A DNA stretch of 64,000 nucleotides from Nemertoderma westbladi (Eukaryota; Xenacoelomorpha; Nemertodermatida; Nemertodermatidae): positions 34,704 to 98,703 of the forward strand of contig JAUCBJ010004507.1 of NCBI GenBank assembly GCA_032718475.1, given 5' to 3'. The stretch's first letter is position 1; the number at the start of each line of letters is the position of its first letter. The notes below the pieces were generated by a model, which was not told the DNA's origin, did not search any database, and saw only the letters and a program-made list of their open reading frames with translations. The position numbers and the translations under genes are program-made. Shown piece by piece: positions 42,164-54,100 of this stretch.

Positions 42164-43639
42164 TTAACTTTGCCCCCTTTTAGCTACAGAAGTAAGATAT
42201 GTTCTTAGAACCTTATCGCCTTTCAACTCCTCAATATCGTTGACAAGTTCTACGGCTTCTAATGCGGATATGTTTTCGTATTTAAATGGGGGTTGAGAGA
42301 AATGATATGTTGTAGAAACTCTAGGCTTCTTTCCATCATTGTGTAACCTATACAGCTTATCCGATTCAGTTTCCATTGAAATGTATCTCGTTAATTCATC
42401 CACCTCAATATTGTGGCCATCAGTCCAGGTAAGTAGTTCTTGTCCTTCCGACACGTTGACAATAAATATCATGAATGTTAGTTGACTATCACTAAACGTA
42501 GCCACATTCAGTTGTTGCTGATGGCTAGCCGTGTTGATAAACCGAGGCCAGTTAGAGAACCTAGTATCTTCGGATATCCCGGAATCCACTTCTGGCCTAT
42601 CTATATTTCTCGTTGTTGTCAACCTTACAACAGTACCTTTCGGTATATTTTCAACAGCAAACGCCCCCAACCAGCCACCGTAGATTTGTGATTGTTTAAT
42701 AACTACACAAGATGGCGTCGTTAGCATTGCTCTGTTCAACATACCTGGAATGGTTAGATAATCTTTTAGAATAAATATATCTTCGATATTTAGAACTAGG
42801 GGATGGATTTTTGTAAATATATATTTTTGAATGTAATTTGATTGATTTTCCAAAATAGGTGACCCTGTGGTTGATCTCTTTGTGAGGGAGCTAAAATCAA
42901 TTTTATTACAATCATCTGTCCAACCCTTTAGTTCATTATCCCTCTTGCAGTTTCCGGACTTTATATGCATTTCATCCTGATAAATTTCTGTTTGAATAAC
43001 ACTTTCTTCGAAAGAGGGAATAATAAAATAGTTTGGCCTGAACTTAACATATTCCATCCCATACCAGGTAAGAAGTTCTGTGCCTTTGTCAATGGTACGC
43101 ATGGCTATCAAGTAGACGTGTTCATGGTAGTCTATTGAAACTACATTCTGCTCCTGCATAAAGTTCGCCGAGTTGATGTACCTCGGCCAATTCGATGACT
43201 CGCGATTTTCCGCATTTACTCGCAAGATAAGAGAAGGATCACCGCGTTTTGGGATTCCCCAGGAGTAAGATGTTTCATTACCATTTGTAAAGTTGTCCGG
43301 GTGCTCTAGCAATCCACCGCATTCGAAAAAGGTTCCCAAAGGTATATCTCTAGCAGCGAATGCACCCAATCCCGCCCCTGGTAGAGTCGACGTGCGTAAT
43401 TCTATCCAATCCCTAGGTGTAGTTAATATCGATCGATTCGGAGTTCCCATTGGAATGTAGTTCTCGGGTAGAAAAGTTAACGATCCTTGTATTGGGTTGT
43501 CATGTGAGATTTGTTTGTTATAAATATTTCTCAGATTGTTCGTCAGACTTTTGATCAAGTTCCCTGTATACTCCCTATAAACAACAGCGAAGATAATCAC
43601 TATTAAGACGACCTTGAAGTACATCCTTAGATGTCCCAT
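42164..43639 (-). CDS. Membrane-anchored protein with two PRDM-like SET modules
   Basis: 491 residues, single exon. I chose the ATG at 43639 because it has G at -3 and +4; an in-frame ATG at 43687 would add 16 residues. A short basic tail (residues 1-9) precedes one hydrophobic segment, about 8-21, then a linker: a type II signal-anchor layout. Module 1 (about 63-198) has NRSILTTP, GAGLGAFAARDIPLG, SNWPRYINSA (149-158) and ELLTWYG (188-194). These match the SET domain of PRDM proteins, whose relatives methylate lysines using S-adenosylmethionine. Module 2 (about 298-408) repeats NRAMLTTP, GGWLGAFA, SNWPRFINTA and ELLTW but has lost the following YG, so it may be inactive. No zinc fingers follow. 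Sequons at N68, N116, N121, N265 and N395 would suit a luminal location. Substrate unknown. Confidence 0.85.
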   Translation of the reverse strand: MGHLRMYFKVVLIVIIFAVVYREYTGNLIKSLTNNLRNIYNKQISHDNPIQGSLTFLPENYIPMGTPNRSILTTPRDWIELRTSTLPGAGLGAFAARDIPLGTFFECGGLLEHPDNFTNGNETSYSWGIPKRGDPSLILRVNAENRESSNWPRYINSANFMQEQNVVSIDYHEHVYLIAMRTIDKGTELLTWYGMEYVKFRPNYFIIPSFEESVIQTEIYQDEMHIKSGNCKRDNELKGWTDDCNKIDFSSLTKRSTTGSPILENQSNYIQKYIFTKIHPLVLNIEDIFILKDYLTIPGMLNRAMLTTPSCVVIKQSQIYGGWLGAFAVENIPKGTVVRLTTTRNIDRPEVDSGISEDTRFSNWPRFINTASHQQQLNVATFSDSQLTFMIFIVNVSEGQELLTWTDGHNIEVDELTRYISMETESDKLYRLHNDGKKPRVSTTYHFSQPPFKYENISALEAVELVNDIEELKGDKVLRTYLTSVAKRGQS

Positions 43640-43750
43640 TACGGTGGCTTGTGGAAAACTAGATATATAAGCAAATATAATATACATACACAACCACCAA
43701 CAGTCAACAAATATTTTTTATTCTAATTGTTATAATATTAGTTGATTAAT

Positions 43751-43794
43751 GGTACCCCTACGCTAAGGCTCACTCACTTCGTGGCTCGCCCCAC
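43751..43794 (-). mobile_element. Left-end fragment of the GTGGGGC element, inverted
   Basis: On the minus strand: GTGGGGCGAGCCACGAAG, then GAGCCTTAGCG and GGTACC. This matches the left termini at 11294 and 34336. It lies about 110 bp upstream of the SET-domain gene start; no right end is nearby. Confidence 0.55.
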
Positions 43795-44146
43795 ATTTAC
43801 AGGTTTAATAAATATTTGATATAAATAAATCATAACGAAATCCTTTGATGATACAACTACCTTAAAACTTCGGATGCCAAAATTATAATAATTGTTTCCT
43901 CTGTTGCGGACAAGATTTTGTATAATAATAATAATATTGTGCCAAGAATTTGAATTTCTACTGGTGGGGGTGACGGGTACTCTACAGAAACGTTTAGTTG
44001 ACTATAGCAGTAGCCGCATGGCAATATTTGAAACGCCACTAATAGAATGCCACCCCAAATTAGATTATTTGACACCAAAATAAATTATTTAGCACCAAAT
44101 TTTTTTTTTTCTAGCACCAATTTACATCCCCCAAATTTTGAATATC
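43795..44146. other. Intergenic sequence grading into the 21-bp array
   Basis: Unique AT-rich sequence. From about 44041 degenerate CACCAAA and AATTATT phrases appear that look like decayed units of the neighbouring array. No gene. Confidence 0.5.
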
Positions 44147-45976
44147 TCTACCACCAAAACCAATTATTCATCCCCCAAAAACCAATTATTCATCCCCCAA
44201 AAACCAATTATTCATCCCCCAAAACCAATTATTCATCCCCCATAAACAATTATACATTCCCCAAAAATAATTATTCACCCCGCTAAAACAATTATTCACC
44301 CCCCAAAGACAATTATTGATTTTCCCAAAAACAATTATTCATCCCCAAAAAAATTATTCACCCCGCAAAAACAATATTTCATCTACCAAAAACAATTATT
44401 CTTCCCCAAAAACTATTATTCATCCCCCAAAACCAATTATTCATCCCCCATAAACAATTATACATCCCCCAAAAACAATTATTCACCCTGCAAAAACAAT
44501 ATTTGATCCACCAAAAACAATTATTCTTCCCCAAAAAACTATTATTCATCCCCCAAAACCAATTATTCATCCCCCATAAACAATTATTCATCCCCCCAAA
44601 AACAATTATTCATCTTCCATAAACAATTATTAATCTCCCATAAACAATTATTCATCCCCCATAAACAATATTCATCCCCCCAAAAACAATTATTCATCTC
44701 CCAAAACCAATTATTCATCCCTCCAAAAACAATTATTCACCCCCAAAAACAATTATTCACCCCCATAAACAATTATTCATCCCCCATATACAATTATTCA
44801 TCCACCATATACAATTATTCATCTCCCATAAACAATTATTCACCCCCAAAATCCATTATTCACCCAATTATACATCTCCCATATACAATTATTCATCTCC
44901 CATAAACAATTATTCACCCCCAAAAACAATTATTCCCCCCAAAAAACAATTATTCATCTCCCATATACAATTATTCATCTCCCATAAACAATTATTCACC
45001 CCCAAAAACATTTATTCACCCCCAAAAACAATTATTAATCTCCCATAAACAATTATTCACCCCAAAACCAATTATTCATCCCCCAAAAACAATTATTCAT
45101 CTCCCATAAACAATTATTCACCCCAAAACCAATTATTCATCCCCCAAAAACAATTATTCATCTCTCATAAACAATTATTCACCCCCAATAACAATTATTC
45201 ACCCCCAAAAACAATTATTCATCTCCCATATACAATTATTCATCTCCCATAAACAATTATTCAGCCCCAAATACAATTATTCACCCCCAAGAACAATTAT
45301 TCATCTGCCATAAACAATTATTCACCCCTAAAAACAATTATTCATCCCCCATATACAATTATTCATCTCCCATAAACAATTATTCACCCCTAAAAACAAT
45401 TATTCATCCCCCATATACAATTATTCATCTCCCATAAACAATTATTCACCCCCAATAACAATTATTCACCCCCAAAAACAATTATTCATCTCCCATATAC
45501 AATTATTCATCTCCCATAAACAATTATTCACCCCCAAAAACAATTATTCATCTCCCGTATACAATTATTCATCTCCCATAAACAATTATTCACCCCTAAA
45601 AACAATTATTCATCCCCCATATACAATTATTCATCTCCCATAAACAATTATTCACCCCTAAAAACAATTATTCATCCCCCATATACAATTATTCATCTCC
45701 CATAAACAATTATTCACCCCTAAAAACAATTATTCATCCCCCATATACAATTATTCATCTCCCATAAACAATTATTCACCCCTAAAAACAATTATTCATC
45801 TCCCATATACAATTATTCATCTCCCATAAACAATTATTCACCCCTAAAAACAATTATTCATCCCCCATATACAATTATTCATCTCCCATAAACAATTATT
45901 CACCCCTAAAAACAATTATTCATCCCCCATATACAATTATTCATCTCCCATAAACAATTATTCATCTCCCGTATAC
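44147..45976. repeat. 21-bp tandem array
   Basis: Units of about 21 bp with the core CAATTATTCATC(T/C)CCCATA or ACCCCCAAAAA. From about 45300 to 45960 the units form a regular three-unit (62 bp) higher-order repeat combining CACCCCTAAAAA, CATCCCCCATATA and CATCTCCCATAAA types. The array is interrupted by a LINE insertion and resumes briefly at 47599-47634. Confidence 0.95.
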
Positions 45977-47598
45977 ATTTCATTTCATTTCATTGTTTTA
46001 ATCAAATAAAATTGACATAAAATTGCACAAGAACATATAATAAAAGTGCACAAGATTGACACATTAAAATCAGTATAAGACATTCAGAGATACAAATTAA
46101 AATTTAAAAATTACACAGCACAGATTAAAATTTACAATAAGATGTCATAGGCGTATGTATATATATAATAAGTGTGCAATAAGTGTGCATAAGTATATAC
46201 ATAATCAGTAGATTGTGTTTATTATTGGTTTGGTATGAGATTTGGGCAAAGTTAAATAAGAAACAATAGTTGAAATAACATTATGATTGACATTGATTAT
46301 GAAGCAAAAAGAGACAATATTTATACATTATGCAGTTCATTAGTTAGGTTCACAGACATCAAATGAAGCGATAGTAATGTAATAATGATTTGATTGATAC
46401 GGAAATTAATTACCGGTAGGGTGGAAACAAGCAGGATTACGATTTGGATGGTTAATAACAAGACTAATAGCATGACAGCCAGTCGACGGTAGTTGGTTTG
46501 ATAGCATAGTGGTAGTATTTAATAGCTGTACATATAAAATTGGTGACTAAGTCACCCAGTCACGAGAGCACAGCTAAACCGTTATGTTGGTTGATGTAAG
46601 TGATTCATCTCAATATACACAATACAATTTTTATAACTTTAATTTTGGAAGTCACTAATCCAGCATTAAGGTAAAATAACGAGTGTTAGTACTAATGATC
46701 TGTGTGTGTGGTGTGGTATTATACATTAAAGTATTCCCTGATTCGTTGATTTTTAATGGAGAAATGTTCTCTTCTGAGGGTAAATACAGATGTGATGAAA
46801 TCAATATGTCGATCTTCAATGTAACTTGTTGTGCCTTCACAGACGTATTTCATTAGAGACTTCTTGTTGTACACTGAATTTAAAAGTGAGTTGGTAGATG
46901 GAATTGCGTACTCCTGATTTGCTCTGTTATAAGTTCCACCTAGTCCTAAGTAATTGTCTTTAGAAGTATTACAAGATTTATCAAGGTTAATACGGAGGCA
47001 GTATTGGAGGGTGAGGCTAGGACAGTACTTCACTCGCTGGATAAGTCTGAGCATACTCTTGAAAGCTTCGTTTGACAGATTTCCTGTGTTAAAGAGCCCT
47101 ATTACAGTGCTGTTACTCAAGTAGTTGCCGACGCATAGTAGTCCCCTCAGATGTTTTCGGTAGTAAGCATCGAGTGATTTCACTTGTGTATCAGTAAGTG
47201 TGCCAATTTGGAAGGTAAGATTATAGAGTAGAGAAGGTAATGCGCATGAGTTCCAAATTTTTCTAACGTCCTTTACCTCATGCTTACGCGATGTCCAACC
47301 ATTTCTGTGGAAAATCTCCGATAGCAACGTGATTTTGCAGATAACATCATGGTAAGCTGTAATGGGCTCATGAAATACCTTATAGCCGAGAAATGTTATG
47401 CTCCTACTAAAGGGAACAAGATCACCCATCAGGTTAAGGAAGCATGGTATATACTTGTTACTTCTAGGGGGCTTGCAGTACGTCCATTTTGTTTTATCAG
47501 TGGCTATGCCAAGTCCAATTTTTCTGAGTGACTCATTTAGGCGTGCACTCATCATTTCAATTTCACTGGATAATGTAGATATTAGGAGTATGTCATGA
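45977..47598 (-). mobile_element. 5'-truncated LINE insertion with target-site duplication
   Basis: The insertion splits the 21-bp array. The same 22-bp stretch, including the uncommon CCCGTATAC variant, flanks it at 45955-45976 and 47599-47620, a good target-site duplication. On the minus strand the insert ends in a 3' tail of ATGAA-type pentamers (45977-45995), following a 3' region of about 720 bp that is noncoding. The 5' end is truncated inside the reverse transcriptase. It differs from the LINE at 29193-32870. Confidence 0.82.
46719..47598 (-). pseudogene. LINE reverse transcriptase, C-terminal part only
   Basis: The surviving frame begins with DILLIS, the residues just after the first Asp region of the RT YADD box, then ESLRKIGLGIATDKTKW, a thumb-like FLGYKVF and a long C-terminal region (NSCALPSLLYN, LDAYYRKHLRGLL). 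It ends at 46719. Palm motifs A and B are missing because of 5' truncation. The frame runs outwards into array sequence, which contributes spurious N-terminal residues. About 290 codons remain uninterrupted, so the insertion looks fairly recent. The clade is not determined. Confidence 0.8.
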
Positions 47599-47634
47599 CA
47601 ATTATTCATCTCCCGTATACAATTATTCATCTAT
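47599..47634. repeat. Resumed 21-bp array, last units
   Basis: Two units of the 21-bp array directly after the LINE insertion. The first is the second copy of the target-site duplication. Confidence 0.85.
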
Positions 47635-48101
47635 AAAAACCGTTTATGACTAAATGCTGCATAAATAAGTTTGACAAGTTCCAGTGGTTAGAAACTAAAG
47701 AAAAAAAAGTGTAAAGGAAGAAATATATAAATCAAGCGTAAAGTTTGGGCAGCTATGAACCAGCTTTTGTATCGAGGAGCGCAGTATAACCTGTGTACTA
47801 ATGCAGTCACTCGCTGCTCCCAGCGCTCCAATTCTCAAGATAATGTACCAAAATCCATCTCTGTAACCTGCTCCTTTCCCTCAATTGGTGATAACATAGT
47901 ATCAACATTGTTACTTATCAATTCAGGGTGTGTAAAAAATGTACATTATCAGCTGTTGTTTAAGTCGATTTTCCCCTGTAGTGGGTTGTTTATCACTTTT
48001 ATTGATATAATTATTATATTTTAGGTCGCAAGTTATTAGCGCTATTCTTGGTAGTTATAACTCCAACGTTGATAAATATTCTTCAACTTCGCATTTACAA
48101 T
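47635..48101. other. Intergenic sequence, no gene seen
   Basis: Unique sequence between the arrays. An 89-codon frame from the ATG at 47755 has no family feature; I do not call it a gene. Confidence 0.45.
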
Positions 48102-51100
48102 ATTGCGCTATGTGCTCCAGGTTTGTTTTTATTTATTGCGCTATGTGCTCCAGGTTTGTTGTTATTTATTGCGCTATGTGCTCCAGGTTTGTTATTTATT
48201 GCGCTATGTGCTCCAGGTTTGTTGTTATTTATTGCGCTATGTGCTCCAGGTTTGTTGTTATTTATTGCGCTATGTGCTCCAGGTTTGTTGTTATTTATTG
48301 CGCTATGTGCTCCAGGTTTGTTGTTATTTATTGCGCTATTTGCTCCAGGTTTGTTGTTATTTATTGCGCTATGTGCTCCAGGTTTGTTGTTATTTATTGC
48401 GCTATGTGCTCCAGGTTTGTTGTTATTTATTACGCTATGTGCTCCAGGTTTGTTGTTATTTATTGCGCTATGTGCTCCAGGTTTGTTGTTATTTATTGCG
48501 CTATGTGCTCCTGGTTTGTTGTTATTTATTGCGTTATGTGCTCCAGGTTTGTTGTTATTTATTGCGTTATGTGCTCCAGGTTTGTTGTTATTTATTGCGC
48601 TATGTGCTCCAGGTTTGTTGTTATTTATTGCGCTATGTGCTCCAGGTTTGTTGTTATTTATTGCGCTATTTGCTCCAGGTTTGTTGTTATTTATTGCGCT
48701 ATGTGCTCCAGGTTTGTTGTTATTTATTGCGCTATGTGCTCCAGGTTTGTTGTTATTTATTACGCTATGTGCTCCAGGTTTGTTGTTATTTATTGCGCTA
48801 TGTGCTCCAGGTTTGTTGTTATTTATTGCGCTATGTGCTCCTGGTTTGTTGTTATTTATTGCGTTATGTGCTCCAGGTTTGTTGTTATTTATTGCGTTAT
48901 GTGCTCCAGGTTTGTTTTTATTTATTGCGCTATGTGCTCCAGGTTTGTTGTTATTTATTGCGCTATGTGCTCCAGGCTTGTTATATATTGCGCTATGTGA
49001 TCCAGGTTTGTTGTTATTTATTGCGTTATGTGCTCCAGGTTTGTTGTTATTTATTGCGTTATGTGCTCCAGGTTTGTTTTTATTTATTGCGCTATGTGCT
49101 CCAGGTTTGTTGTTATTTATTGCGCTATGTGCTCCAGGTTTGTTGTTATTTATTGCGCTATGTGCTCCAGGCTTGTTATATATTGCGCTATGTGATCCAG
49201 GTTTGTTGTTATTTATTGCGTTATGTGCTCCAGGTTTGTTGTTATTTATTGCGTTATGTGCTCCAGGTTTGTTTTTATTTATTGCGCTATGTGCTCCAGG
49301 TTTGTTGTTATTTATTGCGCTATGTGCTCCAGGCTTGTTATATATTGCGCTATGTGATCCAGGTTTGTTGTTATTTATTGCGTTATGTGCTCCAGGTTTG
49401 TTGTTATTTATTGCGTTATGTGCTCCAGGTTTGTTTTCATTTATTGCGCTATGTGCTCCAGGCTTGTTATATATTGCGCTATGTGATCCAGGTTTGTTGT
49501 TATTTATTGCGTTATGTGCTCCAGGTTTGTTTTTATTTATTGCGCTATGTGCTCCAGGTTTGTTGTTATTTATTGCGCTATGTGCTCCAGGCTTGTTATA
49601 TATTGCGCTATGTGATCCAGGTTTGTTGTTATTTATTGCGTTATGTGCTCCAGGTTTGTTGTTATTTATTGCGCTATGTGCTCCAGGTTTGTTGTTATTT
49701 ATTGCGCTATGTGCTCCAGGCTTGTTATATATTGCGCTATGTGATCCAGGTTTGTTGTTATTTATTGCGTTATGTGCTCCAGGTTTGTTGTTATTTATTG
49801 CGCTATGTGCTCCAGGTTTGTTGTTATTTATTGCGCTATGTGCTCCAGGTTTGTTGTTATTTATTGCGCTATGTGCTCCAGGCTTGTTTTTATTTATTGC
49901 GCTATGTGCTCCAGGTTTGTTGTTATTTATTGCGCTATGTGCTCCAGGCTTGTTATATATTGCGCTATGTGATCCAGGTTTGTTGTTATTTATTGCGTTA
50001 TGTGCTCCAGGTTTGTTGTTATTTATTGCGTTATGTGCTCCAGGTTTGTTTTTATTTATTGCGCTATGTGCTCCAGGTTTGTTGTTATTTATTGCGCTAT
50101 GTGCTCCAGGCTTGTTATATATTGCGCTATGTGATCCAGGTTTGTTGTTATTTATTGCGTTATGTGCTCCAGGTTTGTTGTTATTTATTGCGTTATGTGC
50201 TCCAGGTTTGTTTTCATTTATTGCGCTATGTGCTCCAGGTTTGTTGTTATTTATTGCGCTATGTGCTCCAGGCTTGTTATATATTGCGCTATGTGATCCA
50301 GGTTTGTTGTTATTTATTGCGCTATGTGATCCAGGTTTGTTTTTATTTATTGCGCTATGTGCTCCAGGTTTGTTGTTATTTATTGCGCTATGTGCTCCAG
50401 GTTTGTTGTTATTTATTGCGCTATGTGCTCCAGGTTTGTTGTTATTTATTGCGCTATGTGCTCCAGGTTTGTTGTTATTTATTGCGCTATGTGCTCCAGG
50501 TTTGTAGTTATTTATTGCGCTATGTGCTCCTGGTTTGTTGTTATTTATTGCGCTATGTGCTCCAGGTTTGTTTTTATTTATTGCGTTATGTGCTCCAGGT
50601 TTGTTGTTATTTATTGCGCTATGTGCTCCAGGTTTGTTGTTATTTATTGCGCTATGTGCTCCTGGTTTGTTGTTATTTATTGCGCTATGTGCTCCTGGTT
50701 TGTTGTTATTTATTGCGCTATGTGCTCCAGGTTTGTTGTTATTTATTGCGCTATGTGCTCCAGGTTTGTTTTTATTTATTGCGTTATGTGCTCCAGGTTT
50801 GTTGTTATTTATTGCGCTATGTGCTCCTGGTTTGTTGTTATTTATTGCGCTATGTGCTCCAGGTTTGTTGTTATTTATTGCGCTATGTGCTCCTGGTTTG
50901 TTGTTATTTATTGCGCTATGTGCTCCTGGTTTGTTGTTATTTATTGCGCTATGTGCTCCAGGTTTGTTGTTATTTATTGCGCTATGTGCTCCAGGTTTGT
51001 AGTTATTTATTGCGCTATGTGCTCCTGGTTTGTTGTTATTTATTGCGCTATGTGCTCCAGGTTTGTTGTTATTTATTGCGCTATGTGCTCCAGGTTTGTT

Positions 51101-54100
51101 GTTATTTATTGCGCTATGTGCTCCAGGTGTGTTGTTATTTATTGCGCTATGTGCTCCAGGTTTGTTGTTATTTATTGCGCTATGTGCTCCAGGTTTGTTG
51201 TTATTTATTGCGCTATGTGCTCCAGGTTTGTTGTTATTTATTGCGCTATGTGCTCCAGGTTTGTTTTTATTTATTGCGTTATGTGCTCCAGGTTTGTTGT
51301 TATTTATTGCGCTATGTGCTCCAGGTTTGTTGTTATTTATTGCGCTATTTGCTCCAGGTTTGTTGTTATTTATTGCGCTATGTGCTCCAGGTTTGTTGTT
51401 ATTTATTGCGCTATGTGCTCCAGGTTTGTTATTTATTGCGCTATGTGCTCCAGGTTTGTTTTTATTTATTGCGTTATGTGCTCCAGGTTTGTTGTTATTT
51501 ATTGCGCTATGTGCTCCAGGTTTGTTTTTATTTATTGCGCTATGTGCTCCAGGTTTGTTGTTATTTATTGCGCTATGTGCTCCAGGTTTGTTGTTATTTA
51601 TTGCGCTATTTGCTCCAGGTTTGTTGTTATTTATTGCGCTATGTGCTCCAGGTTTGTTGTTATTTATTGCGCTATGTGCTCCAGGTTTGTTGTTATTTAT
51701 TGCGCTATGTGCTCCAGGCTTGTTATATATTGCGCTATGTGCTCCAGGTTTGTTGTTATTTATTGCGCTATGTGCTCCAGGTTTGTTGTTATTTATTGCG
51801 CTATGTGCTCCAGGTTTGTTGTTATTTATTGCGCTATGTGCTCCAGGTTTGTTATTTATTGCGCTATGTGCTCCAGGTTTGTTTTTATTTATTGCGTTAT
51901 GTGCTCCAGGTTTGTTGTTATTTATTGCGCTATGTGCTCCAGGTTTGTTTTTATTTATTGCGCTATGTGCTCCAGGTTTGTTGTTATTTATTGCGCTATG
52001 TGCTCCAGGTTTGTTGTTATTTATTGCGCTATTTGCTCCAGGTTTGTTGTTATTTATTGCGCTATGTGCTCCAGGTTTGTTGTTATTTATTGCGCTATGT
52101 GCTCCAGGTTTGTTGTTATTTATTGCGCTATGTGCTCCAGGCTTGTTATATATTGCGCTATGTGCTCCAGGTTTGTTGTTATTTATTGCGCTATTTGCTC
52201 CAGGTTTGTTGTTATTTATTGCGCTATGTGCTCCAGGTTTGTTGTTATTTATTGCGCTATGTGCTCCAGGTTTGTTGTTATTTATTGCGCTATGTGCTCC
52301 AGGTTTGTTGTTATTTATTGCGCTATGTGCTCCAGGTTTGTTATTTATTGCGCTATGTGCTCCAGGTTTGTTTTTATTTATTGCGTTATGTGCTCCAGGT
52401 TTGTTGTTATTTATTGCGCTATGTGCTCCAGGTTTGTTTTTATTTATTGCGCTATGTGCTCCAGGTTTGTTGTTATTTATTGCGCTATGTGCTCCAGGTT
52501 TGTTGTTATTTATTGCGCTATGTGCTCCAGGTTTGTTGTTATTTATTGCGCTATGTGCTCCAGGTTTGTTGTTATTTATTGCGCCATGTGCTCCAGGTTT
52601 GTTGTTATTTATTGCGCTATGTGCTCCAGGTTTGTTGTTATTTATTGCGCTATGTGCTCCAGGTTTGTTGTTATTTATTGCGCTATGTGCTCCAGGTTTG
52701 TTGTTATTTATTGCGCTATGTGCTCCAGGTTTGTTGTTATTTATTGCGCTATGTGCTCCAGGTTTGTTGTTATTTATTGCGCTATGTGCTCCAGGTTTGT
52801 TGTTATTTATTGCGCTATGTGCTCCAGGTTTGTTTTTATTTATTGCGCTATGTGCTCCAGGTTTGTTTTTATTTATTGCGTTATGTGCTCCAGGTTTGTT
52901 GTTATTTATTGCGCTATGTGCTCCAGGTTTGTTTTTATTTATTGCGCTATGTGCTCCAGGTTTGTTGTTATTTATTGCGCTATGTGCTCCAGGTTTGTTG
53001 TTATTTATTGCGCTATTTGCTCCAGGTTTGTTGTTATTTATTGCGCTATGTGCTCCAGGTTTGTTGTTATTTATTGCGCTATGTGCTCCAGGTTTGTTTT
53101 TATTTATTGCGCTATGTGCTCCAGGTTTGTTGTTATTTATTGCGCTATGTGCTCCAGGTTTGTTGTTATTTATTGCGCTATTTGCTCCAGGTTTGTTGTT
53201 ATTTATTGCGCTATGTGCTCCAGGTTTGTTGTTATTTATTGCGCTATGTGCTCCAGGTTTGTTGTTATTTATTGCGCTATGTGCTCCAGGCTTGTTATAT
53301 ATTGCGCTATGTGCTCCAGGTTTGTTGTTATTTATTGCGCTATTTGCTCCAGGTTTGTTGTTATTTATTGCGCTATGTGCTCCAGGTTTGTTGTTATTTA
53401 TTGCGCTATGTGCTCCAGGTTTGTTGTTATTTATTGCGCTATGTGCTCCAGGTTTGTTGTTATTTATTGCGCTATGTGCTCCAGGTTTGTTATTTATTGC
53501 GCTATGTGCTCCAGGTTTGTTGTTATTTATTGCGCTATGTGCTCCAGGTTTGTTGTTATTTATTGCGCTATGTGCTCCAGGTTTGTTGTTATTTATTGCG
53601 CTATGTGCTCCAGGTTTGTTATTTATTGCGCTATGTGCTCCAGGTTTGTTGTTATTTATTGCGCTATGTGCTCCAGGTTTGTTGTTATTTATTGCGCTAT
53701 GTGCTCCAGGTTTGTTTTTATTTATTGCGCTATGTGCTCCAGGTTTGTTGTTATTTATTGCGCTATGTGCTCCAGGTTTGTTTTTATTTATTGCGCTATG
53801 TGCTCCAGGTTTGTTGTTATTTATTGCGCTATGTGCTCCAGGTTTGTTGTTATTTATTGCGCTATGTGCTCCAGGTTTGTTGTTATTTATTGCGCTATGT
53901 GCTCCAGGTTTGTTGTTATTTATTGCGCCATGTGCTCCAGGTTTGTTGTTATTTATTGCGCTATGTGCTCCAGGTTTGTTGTTATTTATTGCGCTATGTG
54001 CTCCAGGTTTGTTGTTATTTATTGCGCTATGTGCTCCAGGTTTGTTGTTATTTATTGCGCTATGTGCTCCAGGTTTGTTGTTATTTATTGCGCTATGTGC

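Noticed and set aside
47755-48024. 89-codon open frame with a hydrophobic end
   Set aside because: No family feature, no splice or promoter support; the hydrophobic end comes from AT-rich sequence.
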